Shown here: positions 1 to 7,099 of the stretch, piece by piece
How positions within the stretch are numbered: position 1 is the first letter of the stretch
Layout: each line of letters starts with the position of its first letter
Assembly: GCA_946184595.1 (NCBI GenBank)
Contig: CAMHFM010000012.1
Location: 1-11,315 of the forward strand
Length of the DNA stretch: 11,315 nucleotides
Direction of reading: 5' to 3'
Origin: an uncultured Azospirillum sp.
GTDB taxonomy: Bacteria > Pseudomonadota > Alphaproteobacteria > RF32 > CAG-239
Translations under genes and position numbers: made by a program
The notes under the pieces: generated by a model
The model's database searches: none
The model's input: the letters and a program-made list of their open reading frames with translations, nothing else
What the model was told of the DNA's origin: nothing

Positions 1-350
1 CTTCTTTTGGTCCTCAGATGTTGAGAGCGTACATTTCATATATTTATCTTAATGATGATGATTATTCGGGTGATGATGGTTCTACCGTTTTGGATAGACA
101 CGAATTATATACTTCTTTAACGGCAGAATTATCAAAGGATTGGAAAGTAACAATCTTTAATAGACAAGATTTGTCCGGCGGAAAGAGTTATTCTCTTGAG
201 CATGGCGGCTCATTAACCTATGAAGACGAATGTATGGCTTTGATTGGAAACATTGAGCGTTATTCTTCAAATGATCCGGATGTGGAAAATAATTATGAAT
301 TTAGTATATCCTTCTTGCTGAAAACAATCGGTGGGTTAGGTTCAAAATAA
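1..350 (+). CDS. lptD: LPS-assembly protein LptD, C-terminal fragment (5' end outside window)
   Basis: This is the last ~116 codons of an outer-membrane beta-barrel protein. The reading frame is open from the window edge (first full codon at 3), so the in-frame ATG at 18 is internal. LptD, with the lipoprotein LptE, places lipopolysaccharide in the outer leaflet of the outer membrane. The fragment shows alternating polar/hydrophobic beta-strand pattern. It has a YEDEC motif about 40 residues from the end, whose cysteine probably matches the C-terminal disulfide cysteine of LptD. It ends in FLLKTIGGLGSK, which resembles the 'F-x-L-K-x-G-G' ending of alphaproteobacterial LptD. Position directly upstream of surA is the classical lptD–surA arrangement. 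The identification rests on the C-terminal motif and this context; the LPS-binding N-terminal domain is not visible. Confidence 0.88.
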   Translation, partial: SFGPQMLRAYISYIYLNDDDYSGDDGSTVLDRHELYTSLTAELSKDWKVTIFNRQDLSGGKSYSLEHGGSLTYEDECMALIGNIERYSSNDPDVENNYEFSISFLLKTIGGLGSK

Positions 351-352
351 AA

Positions 353-358
353 AAGGAG
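353..358 (+). promoter_or_regulatory. Ribosome binding site of surA
   Basis: AAGGAG lies 7 bp before the ATG at 366, directly after the lptD stop codon. It is the strongest Shine-Dalgarno match in this operon and fixes the surA start. Confidence 0.8.
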
Positions 359-365
359 AAAAAGT

Positions 366-1439
366 ATGCGTAGAGTGGTTTGTTTGATTTCTACGGTGTT
401 AATGTCTTTCTCAGTTCAGGCTCAGTTCTTGGATGTTAACAAAATTGGAGTCTCTCAAGATTCTCGTTCGGTTATGTTTCAGGAGCCGCAAAAAACGGTT
501 GATAAACCGATTCAACAATCTCAAAAAAAGAGCAAAGTTGTTCCTAAAAAAAATGCTCAAGTTACGAATATCTCTTTTTTTAAGCCCGGTGATGCCAAAA
601 TAATGGCTATTGTTAACGGGGAAGCAATTTCTTCATCGGATATCGAAAGTTATGCAAAATTATTTATGCTTAATACAGGTGTTCCTCTGAACAATAAAAC
701 AAAGCCAATGATTATTAATAAGGTTTTACAAACAGCTATTGATGAAAAAATAAAAAAACAGGAAGCAGAGAAAAATCAAATCACAGTCAGTGATAAAGAT
801 TTAGTCGGTGCTATGAATCATTATGAAAATGTAAGAAAGATGCCTAAAGGCAGTTTGCAAAAATTGCTAAAGCAAAAAGGTATCAATGAGGCTGTTTTTA
901 AGCAGCAAATTAAAACAGAAATTTTATGGGCTCGTTTAGTTCGTCGTAAAATGGCGGCAGAGTCTTATGTGACACAGCGGGAAGTTGAAGATGCTATTAA
1001 GCGGTCACAAGAAGATATGAGCAGTCCGAAGTACAGAGTTTCAGAAATAGTTATTCCAGCGAAAAAAGCAGAAAACATAGAAATTTTAGTTGAAAATATT
1101 CGCCGAGATAAAGTTTTTAATATGTATGCTGCTCAATTTTCTCAGAGTCCGAGTGCTTCAACAGGAGGAAATTTGGGATGGTTGAAAGAAGGGCAATTGC
1201 CGCAACCGTTAGAAGCTAAAATCAAAAAAATGAAAGTCGGACAGGTTTCAGAACCAATTAAGTATGAGGATAATTTTTACATTTTGAAACTTGACGATAA
1301 GTTTATTCCGGGAAAAGAACCTCAAAAAATTTCATTCGATGAAATGAAAAGCGCTTTAGAAACTGAGCGATTGGAAGGTTTTTCTGCAAAGTATCTGCAA
1401 AATTTACGGCAAAAATCCGTTATAGAATTTAAGGGTTAG
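366..1439 (+). CDS. surA: Periplasmic chaperone / peptidyl-prolyl isomerase SurA
   Basis: SurA escorts unfolded outer-membrane proteins, including LptD, across the periplasm to the BAM complex. Residues 1-19 form a signal peptide (MRR, hydrophobic core, VQA then Q), so the mature protein starts near Q20. Residues ~20-75 are a Lys/Gln-rich low-complexity linker. Residues ~78-215 match the SurA N-terminal chaperone helices, beginning IMAIVNGEAISSSDIE. Residues ~222-312 are one parvulin-type rotamase domain (YRVSEIVIP; FSQSPSASTGGNLGWLKEGQLP; VGQVSEPI). E. coli SurA (428 residues) has two parvulin domains; one domain and 357 residues are usual in Alphaproteobacteria. The gene starts 16 bp after the lptD stop and ends 1 bp before rsmA, so it is almost certainly co-transcribed with both. 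Whether the single domain keeps isomerase activity cannot be judged here. Confidence 0.9.
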   Translation: MRRVVCLISTVLMSFSVQAQFLDVNKIGVSQDSRSVMFQEPQKTVDKPIQQSQKKSKVVPKKNAQVTNISFFKPGDAKIMAIVNGEAISSSDIESYAKLFMLNTGVPLNNKTKPMIINKVLQTAIDEKIKKQEAEKNQITVSDKDLVGAMNHYENVRKMPKGSLQKLLKQKGINEAVFKQQIKTEILWARLVRRKMAAESYVTQREVEDAIKRSQEDMSSPKYRVSEIVIPAKKAENIEILVENIRRDKVFNMYAAQFSQSPSASTGGNLGWLKEGQLPQPLEAKIKKMKVGQVSEPIKYEDNFYILKLDDKFIPGKEPQKISFDEMKSALETERLEGFSAKYLQNLRQKSVIEFKG

Positions 1440-1440
1440 G

Positions 1441-2295
1441 ATGGTTTCTCTGCAAGAAAAAATCAATACTTTGCCGTCTCTGAAGGTGACGGTAGAAGCT
1501 CATGGCCTAATGGCTAAAAAGGCTTTAGGGCAAAATTTTTTGCTGGATAAAAATATTACAGATAAAATTATTCGTCTTTCTTTAGAAAAACAGGGATTAA
1601 AAAATTATACTGAATCCGATGTTTTTGAAGTTGGTCCCGGTCCGGGAGGTTTGACTCGAGCAGTTATGTCGGCTGATCCTCGTCATTTTACAGTTGTAGA
1701 AATGGATGAAAGGTGTGTTGACATTATGGAGGATATTCGGCGTCTCGCTCCTGATAAAATGGATATTGTTAATGGCGATGCGATGAATATTGATTTTAGT
1801 AAAATGGGCAAAAGTCCTCGCCATATTGTCAGTAATTTGCCTTATAACATATCTGTTCCGTTATTAGTTGGATGGCTTCAAAAAATATCACACTATCAGA
1901 GTTTGACCTTAATGTTTCAAAAAGAGGTTGCAGAGAGAATTATGGCTCCGATTAAAACCAAAGATTATGGAAGAATTTCTATTTTAAGTCAGTTGCAATG
2001 TCGGATAGATAAATTAATGGATTTGAGTCCGGATTGCTTTGTTCCGGCACCTAAAATATGGTCAAGCGTCCTGTTGTTTAGGCCTTTGGAAAAGGTTTTA
2101 TCTGAAGATCAGATAAATAAAATCGAAAGATTAACGCAGATTTGCTTTGCACAACGCCGTAAAATGATACGACAGAGTTTGAAAGGTTATTCTGAGTTAG
2201 AATTAGTGGCAGAAAAAGCAGGTATTTCTTTGACACAAAGACCAGAAGAAATTACACCGCAACAGTTTTTGATGTTAGCAGAAAGCATATTATAA
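1441..2295 (+). CDS. rsmA: 16S rRNA (adenine1518-N6/adenine1519-N6)-dimethyltransferase RsmA/KsgA
   Basis: RsmA uses S-adenosylmethionine to dimethylate the two adjacent adenines in the 3'-terminal hairpin of 16S rRNA, a late checkpoint in 30S assembly. Loss of the enzyme typically gives kasugamycin resistance. Visible motifs: KKALGQNFLLD (residues 26-36), the family's N-terminal signature; EVGPGPGGLT (63-72), SAM motif I; the acidic residue in VVEMDE near 87; NGDAM (111-115); SNLPYNIS (131-138), the catalytic motif IV; and FAQRRKMIRQSL near 237-248 in the C-terminal helical domain. At 284 residues it is of normal length. The start is set by AAGGG at 1431-1435, inside the end of surA, with 5 bp spacing. 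The 1-bp gap to surA suggests translational coupling. pdxA, often found between surA and rsmA, is missing. Confidence 0.95.
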   Translation: MVSLQEKINTLPSLKVTVEAHGLMAKKALGQNFLLDKNITDKIIRLSLEKQGLKNYTESDVFEVGPGPGGLTRAVMSADPRHFTVVEMDERCVDIMEDIRRLAPDKMDIVNGDAMNIDFSKMGKSPRHIVSNLPYNISVPLLVGWLQKISHYQSLTLMFQKEVAERIMAPIKTKDYGRISILSQLQCRIDKLMDLSPDCFVPAPKIWSSVLLFRPLEKVLSEDQINKIERLTQICFAQRRKMIRQSLKGYSELELVAEKAGISLTQRPEEITPQQFLMLAESIL

Positions 2296-2305
2296 GGATT
2301 TTTAA

Positions 2306-3481
2306 GTGATACGTCGTAATATTTTCTTATTTAAGTGTATAAATTTTTTTAACGGTTTATGGCTGTTTTCTGCGATGGCTGTTATTTATTTTGAGCAAGT
2401 TTGTCATTCGTATGCTTTGGCAATGTTGGCTTTTTCTTTGGTTAATTTGTCGCAATGTTGTATGGAAATTCCTTGTGGTATATTTTCTGATAGAATAAGC
2501 CGCAAAAAAACGCTTGTATGTGGCGAATTTTGTTTGTTTATTAATATGCTTCTATGGGCTGTGGCTGGATTTTATGAGTCGTACTGGTTGTTGTTTTTGG
2601 GATCTATATTTAGAGGTGTCGGTTTGGCTTTTAAGTCAGGAACAGATACGGCAATGATTTATGAAACCTTAAATCAAATCCGTAAAAGAAAGCTTTTCAT
2701 GTCTATCTTAGCTAAAATTACTTCTTTTCATCAATTAGGATTGTTAATATCTGCGTTATTGGCAACAGTTGTTACATATTATTTTTCTTTGAAAGATTTG
2801 GTTTGTTTATCTGTTGTTCCCGCATTTTTAAATGTTATTGTCGCGTTGTGTTTGGTTAATCCTAAAAACCAGTTTGATGATGAAATTTCTTTATGTAAGC
2901 AAGTTCTCAAAAGTTTTTCGTTATTTTTTAAGAAAAGAAAACTCAGAAATTATGCTGTTATGGAAGTTTTGAATGCTTCTTTGGTAAATTCGGTTTTTCG
3001 TTTTGAATCGGCTTATTTCGGAGAATTATTGCCGCTATATATGGTTAGTATTGTCCGTATTTTGCAACACGCTTTAGGGTGTATCAGTTTTCATATTGCA
3101 GCAATGCTTGATAAAATAAATTTATTAAAAATTATATGTTATTCAACGTTAGGAAATTCATTGTTAAGGTTAATTGGTTTGGCTATGAATAATGCAATAG
3201 CTCCATTTGTTATAGCTATGCAAAATTTATTTTATGGACCTGCCGTTTCCTCCTCAACAACACTTTTGCAGAAAGAGTATAATAATAGTCTTAGAGCTAC
3301 GCTTGATTCTATGATCGGTTTGATGAATAGTCTTTTTATTGCTTTAGGAAGCTTTTTATTAGGGGTTGCCGCTGATTTTTATTCTGCTCGTACGATTTTA
3401 GTTTGTTGTTCTTTTGCCGGTATAGGAATTGCTTTTGCTTATCATGGATTATTACCTCCTGTTCGCAAAGCAAGACAATAA
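2306..3481 (+). CDS. Major facilitator superfamily (MFS) permease, substrate unknown
   Basis: This is a 391-residue integral inner-membrane protein with about 10-12 hydrophobic segments. The clearest family mark is MFS motif A, GIFSDRISRKKTL (residues 58-70), in the loop after the second membrane segment. It is preceded by a conserved-looking EIPCG and followed by SGTDTAMIYETL (111-122), a pattern seen in MFS exporters and drug/proton antiporter-like proteins. A basic central loop around residues 185-215 separates the two six-helix halves. The start is GTG at 2306, with AAGGA at 2294-2298 overlapping the rsmA stop, so it is probably translated from the rsmA transcript. It has about 14 cysteines, many in or beside membrane segments. 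The substrate cannot be inferred; neighbours are housekeeping genes and give no hint. The superfamily call is firm and the function is open. Confidence 0.85.
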   Translation: MIRRNIFLFKCINFFNGLWLFSAMAVIYFEQVCHSYALAMLAFSLVNLSQCCMEIPCGIFSDRISRKKTLVCGEFCLFINMLLWAVAGFYESYWLLFLGSIFRGVGLAFKSGTDTAMIYETLNQIRKRKLFMSILAKITSFHQLGLLISALLATVVTYYFSLKDLVCLSVVPAFLNVIVALCLVNPKNQFDDEISLCKQVLKSFSLFFKKRKLRNYAVMEVLNASLVNSVFRFESAYFGELLPLYMVSIVRILQHALGCISFHIAAMLDKINLLKIICYSTLGNSLLRLIGLAMNNAIAPFVIAMQNLFYGPAVSSSTTLLQKEYNNSLRATLDSMIGLMNSLFIALGSFLLGVAADFYSARTILVCCSFAGIGIAFAYHGLLPPVRKARQ

Positions 3482-3514
3482 AAAAACACTCTGCAATCAG
3501 CAGAGTGTTTTTTT
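3481..3514. terminator. Bidirectional rho-independent terminator between the MFS gene and valS
   Basis: A perfect 14-bp inverted repeat (arms 3481-3494 and 3500-3513) encloses a 5-base loop AATCA. The GC-containing part CACTCTGC/GCAGAGTG is flanked by A6 on the left and T7 on the right, so each strand has a U-tract after the stem. It lies exactly between two converging genes, overlapping the last base of the MFS stop codon and ending 10 bp from the valS stop. It can serve both. Confidence 0.93.
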
Positions 3515-3523
3515 ATTAGTTTG

Positions 3524-6166
3524 TTAGAAATTAGCTATTCTTGCTAAAGCTTCTTCTATTTTTTCTTTATTAGCAAGAGCTTCTGCCTGACGGCGTTTTT
3601 CTTCCTCAACAACTTGTGTCGGAGCGCGCTCAACGAAAGAAGCATTACTTAATTTACGAGCATATCCTTCAATATTTTTATTGAGATTTGCTAATTCCTT
3701 ATTTAAGCGTTCTCTTTCAGCAGAAAAGTCAACAACGCCTTTGAGCGGCAATAATAAGGTTGCTTCTTTGAAAACGTTTTGAACCATATCCGGTGTGATT
3801 GCATAGTTATCAGCAACACATTCGATGTTCTCTAAACGGGCTAAAGAGCAAATGATATTTTCAAGTGTTTTTAAGCTGTTTTGAGATTGAGTGCTTGCAC
3901 CTTTGAGTTTAACAACCAGTTTTGTAGCTGCCGGAATATTCATTTCAGCACGCAGAGAACGAATTGAACTTATTAAATCAATTGCCCAATCGATTTCGGT
4001 TAAAGCATTAGTGTGAATGGTCTCATTTTTTATCCATTGTGCATGAATTAATTTAACATCACGTGTGGCGGTATTATTCCACAATTCGGTAGTAATAAAC
4101 GGCATAAAAGGATGCAGAATAAGTAAAATTCTATCCAATACCCACGCAGCAACAGCGCGCGTTTCTGCTTTTTGGGATTCATCTTCACCATAAAAAACAG
4201 GTTTACTTAATTCAATGTACCAATCGCAAAATGTTCCCCAAACGAACTGATAAACAGCATTAGCGGCTTCAGAGAAACGGTAAGCATCAAGGTTATCTGT
4301 AACTTCTTTGGTAGCCAGTTTAGCTTTGGCAATAATCCATTTATTAATTGCCAACTTAGCAGAAGTTTCATCAAAATCTTTGATTGATTTACATTCGTTC
4401 ATTTCGCAGAAACGAGCAGCATTCCATAATTTTGTTGCAAAATTACGATAGCCTGCAATGCGAGATTCACTCATGTTAATATCACGACCTTGAGTTTCCA
4501 TAGCGGCCATGAAAAATCTAAGAGCATCTGCACCATATTTTTCAATGGTTTCCATTGGGTCAATGGTGTTTCCTTTCGATTTTGACATTTTTTGCCCTTT
4601 TTCATCACGAACTAAACCATGAATATAGCATTTTTTGAAAGGAATACGTTTCATTGCATACATGCTCATCATCATCATACGGGCAACCCAGAAAAAGATG
4701 ATATCGAAACCGGTAACCAAAACTGAAGTTGGATAAAATTTATCCAAGTATTCGGATTTGTCCGGCCAACCTAATGTTGAAAAAGCCCACAAACCAGAAG
4801 AAAACCAAGTGTCTAAAACATCTGTTTCGCGGCGCAATTCAACGTGTTTGCCGTAGAATTTATCTGCTTGTTTTTGAGCTTCTTCTTCATTTTCTTCACA
4901 GAAAATATGTTCATCCGGTCCATACCAAATTGGCATTTGGTGTCCCCACCAGAGTTGACGAGAAATGCACCATGGTTGAATGTTACGCATCCATTCGAAA
5001 TAAGTTTTTTCATAAGACTTTGGAACGAATTGCATTTCCCCGTTTTCAACAACGCGGATAGCTTCTTTTGCTAAAGTTGGTGCATCAACAAACCATTGGT
5101 CAGTCATCAATGGTTCAATAATAACACCTGAGCGATCGCCATAAGGAATAACCATCGGGTGATCTTCAATCTTTTCCATAACACCGAGCTCTGTCAGTTT
5201 GGCGATAGTTTTTTCACGAGCCTCTAAGGTTGTCATACCGGCATAAGGTGTGTTTTCGTTTAAGGTTGCATCCGGATTTAAGATATTAACCAAAGGTAAA
5301 TTATGGCGTTTTCCAACTTCAAAGTCGTTAAAATCATGTGCCGGTGTGATTTTAACGGCGCCGGTTCCTTTTTCTGGATCAGCATGGTCATCGGCAATAA
5401 TCGGAATCGATTTATTAATAATCGGAATAATACAATTTTTGCCTATTAAATGATTTAATTTTTCGTTTTTAGCGCTAACTGCAACAGCTGTATCACCAAA
5501 CATTGTTTCAGGACGTGTGGTGGCAATATGAATAAATTCGCCTTCTTCGCCTTCAATCGGGTATTTGTAATAATACATTTTACCTAAAGTTTCTTTTTGA
5601 ACAACTTCCAGATCAGAAATAGCGGTTAAGAATTTAGAATCCCAGTTAACGAGTTTTTTCGCTTTGTAAATTAAACCATCTTTGTATAAGTTTACAAAAA
5701 TTTTGCGAACAGCGCGTGATAAACCTTCATCCATAGTGAAACGTTCGCGAGACCAATCACAAGAAGCACCTAAGCGGCGAAGTTGTTTAGTGATGGTTCC
5801 ACCGGATTGTTCTTTCCACTTCCAAACAGTTTCAATAAATTTTTCCCGCCCTAAGTCATGACGAGAAATACCTTGTTTAGCTAAATTGCGTTCAACAACC
5901 ATTTGGGTTGCAATGCCAGCATGATCTGTTCCCGGTTGCCAAAGAACATTTTTGCCTTGCATACGATTGTAACGGATTAAAATATCTTGCAAAGTGTCAT
6001 CAAGAGCGTGTCCCATATGTAAAACGCCGGTAACATTCGGCGGAGGGATAACAATGGCAAAATTATCTTTATTTGCGCGCATATCCGGTTTGAAATCTCC
6101 GGATTGTTCCCAATCAGCATAAATTTTTTCTTCAAAATCTTTAGGATTATAGTTTTTTTCTAACAT
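3524..6166 (-). CDS. valS: Valine--tRNA ligase (valyl-tRNA synthetase)
   Basis: ValRS activates valine with ATP and charges tRNA-Val in the cytoplasm; its CP1 domain hydrolyses mischarged Thr-tRNA-Val. It is class I: the HIGH motif is HMGH (residues 50-53) in PPPNVTGVLHMGHAL, and KMSKS is at 526-530. The editing domain shows TTRPETMFGDTAV (216-228). GTDHAGIATQ (79-88) and NWDSKFLTAISDLEV (174-188) are also typical of ValRS. The anticodon-binding helices end near ILHPFMPFITTELWN, and residues ~815-877 form the charged coiled coil characteristic of ValRS that contacts tRNA. At 880 residues it is complete. The ATG at 6166 has AAGGAA (6175-6180) upstream. It is the last gene of the tolC–popZ–valS series but has a probable promoter of its own. 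Confidence 0.97.
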   Translation of the reverse strand: MLEKNYNPKDFEEKIYADWEQSGDFKPDMRANKDNFAIVIPPPNVTGVLHMGHALDDTLQDILIRYNRMQGKNVLWQPGTDHAGIATQMVVERNLAKQGISRHDLGREKFIETVWKWKEQSGGTITKQLRRLGASCDWSRERFTMDEGLSRAVRKIFVNLYKDGLIYKAKKLVNWDSKFLTAISDLEVVQKETLGKMYYYKYPIEGEEGEFIHIATTRPETMFGDTAVAVSAKNEKLNHLIGKNCIIPIINKSIPIIADDHADPEKGTGAVKITPAHDFNDFEVGKRHNLPLVNILNPDATLNENTPYAGMTTLEAREKTIAKLTELGVMEKIEDHPMVIPYGDRSGVIIEPLMTDQWFVDAPTLAKEAIRVVENGEMQFVPKSYEKTYFEWMRNIQPWCISRQLWWGHQMPIWYGPDEHIFCEENEEEAQKQADKFYGKHVELRRETDVLDTWFSSGLWAFSTLGWPDKSEYLDKFYPTSVLVTGFDIIFFWVARMMMMSMYAMKRIPFKKCYIHGLVRDEKGQKMSKSKGNTIDPMETIEKYGADALRFFMAAMETQGRDINMSESRIAGYRNFATKLWNAARFCEMNECKSIKDFDETSAKLAINKWIIAKAKLATKEVTDNLDAYRFSEAANAVYQFVWGTFCDWYIELSKPVFYGEDESQKAETRAVAAWVLDRILLILHPFMPFITTELWNNTATRDVKLIHAQWIKNETIHTNALTEIDWAIDLISSIRSLRAEMNIPAATKLVVKLKGASTQSQNSLKTLENIICSLARLENIECVADNYAITPDMVQNVFKEATLLLPLKGVVDFSAERERLNKELANLNKNIEGYARKLSNASFVERAPTQVVEEEKRRQAEALANKEKIEEALARIANF

Positions 6167-6200
6167 TTATAAAGTTCCTTAATTTGTCAAAATTGGCGTT

Positions 6201-6228
6201 ATTTTATCATAAAATCTTGAGCTGTAAA
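6201..6228 (-). promoter_or_regulatory. Putative sigma70-type promoter of valS
   Basis: Read on the minus strand, TTTACA (6223-6228) and TAAAAT (6201-6206) are separated by 16 bp. This would start transcription near 6194 and give a leader of about 28 bases before the valS ATG. An alternative pairing, TTGCTG with TATGAT at 17 bp, overlaps the same segment. AT-rich DNA yields such matches by chance, so confidence is moderate. Confidence 0.45.
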
Positions 6229-6236
6229 CAGCAAAA

Positions 6237-6265
6237 TGCCCTCAAATTAGAGATTTTTGGGGGCA
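6237..6265 (-). terminator. Possible weak terminator or attenuator after popZ
   Basis: The arms 6237-6246 (TGCCCTCAAA) and 6256-6265 (TTTGGGGGCA) pair over 10 bp around a 9-base loop. On the minus strand, in which popZ is transcribed, the stem has one C-A mismatch and is followed by only four T (6233-6236). It lies 38 bp past the popZ stop and upstream of the valS promoter. It could partly end tolC–popZ transcription. The U-tract is short, so read-through into valS is plausible. Confidence 0.4.
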
Positions 6266-6303
6266 CTAACGATTTATAGGACAGTTCAGCAAAAAATTGT
6301 GCG

Positions 6304-7068
6304 TTAAGAACCGACCTTTGCAATCACTCGTTCAATTTCTTTAGCAACGGTTTTTTCGACGATTGATGCGAGATTGTTGTTTAGCCATTCGCGAGTTTGA
6401 TTAGCTATAATTTCAGAAGCAATTTCTTCAAAATGGGCATCAAGGCAATTTCTTACTTGTTCAATAATAGCATTTTCAACAAGAGAAGATATATTTGATC
6501 CTTCAATTGCAGAAGAAACGGATTTTCCAATCTTTGAGTTTTGGGTATTTGTTGCTGTTTGTAATTGTTCCTGACGTTTTTCTGCAAAAACTTTAGCGAA
6601 ATTGTTTATAATATTTGCAGAAGCATCAATCGCTTCTTCTTTTACCGAAGCCGGTTCTTTTTCCTGTTCCGAATCAATTTCCGGAATGTCTTTGAATACA
6701 GAAATTTGATCTAAATTGATATCTTCAGCCATTTTTAAGGTTTGTTCAATATCGATGCTGTCGGCTAAATTTATAGGATCATCTTTTTCTGTATTGTCAG
6801 TTGCCTCAGGTTCTGCAGCGGGTTGTTCTTTTGCCGGTTCTGTAGCGGAAGTAGCATTAGATACGTCTTTATCTTTAGATTCATCAACAATCATAGAATC
6901 ATCTAAGTTTAAGATATCATCAATTGGTTCCGGTTCAGGTGTTTTTGATTCTGAAGGCACTTCGGACGAGGTGCTTTCTTGCGGAGCACCATTTTCATCA
7001 ACCAGAATATTTTTGATTGATGATAAAATATCTTCGACGGACAACTCTTCTTGAGGTGTTTCACTCAT
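6304..7068 (-). CDS. popZ: Polar organising protein PopZ (DUF2497 family)
   Basis: PopZ self-assembles into a network at the alphaproteobacterial cell pole, where in Caulobacter it anchors the ParB/centromere complex and recruits regulators. The 254-residue product has the family's three-part plan. Residues ~8-24 (LSVEDILSSIKNILVDE) are the N-terminal partner-binding helix. Residues ~25-145 are an acidic, Pro/Glu/Asp/Ser-rich disordered linker. Residues ~192-251 are C-terminal oligomerisation helices, ending REWLNNNLASIVEKTVAKEIERVIAK, close to the PopZ consensus REWLDxNLPxIVExxVxxEI. The linker holds two similar short motifs, DDILNLDDS and DDPINLADS. The start at 7068 has AAAGGAAA at 7075-7082. 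It follows tolC by 31 bp and precedes valS, a neighbourhood common in Alphaproteobacteria. The family call is strong; the polar role is inferred from homologues. Confidence 0.88.
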   Translation of the reverse strand: MSETPQEELSVEDILSSIKNILVDENGAPQESTSSEVPSESKTPEPEPIDDILNLDDSMIVDESKDKDVSNATSATEPAKEQPAAEPEATDNTEKDDPINLADSIDIEQTLKMAEDINLDQISVFKDIPEIDSEQEKEPASVKEEAIDASANIINNFAKVFAEKRQEQLQTATNTQNSKIGKSVSSAIEGSNISSLVENAIIEQVRNCLDAHFEEIASEIIANQTREWLNNNLASIVEKTVAKEIERVIAKVGS

Positions 7069-7099
7069 AATTACTTTCCTTTGGGAACAATGTTAATAA

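Noticed and set aside
4729..5453. Several frames of 67-110 codons on both strands inside valS
   Set aside because: All lie within conserved valS coding sequence, which carries the catalytic and editing motifs without interruption. They are frame shadows.
6716..7054. Plus-strand 112-codon Ser-rich frame opposite popZ
   Set aside because: It is the reverse complement of the acidic Glu/Asp/Ser linker of PopZ, and its Ser/Gly-rich product is a composition artefact.
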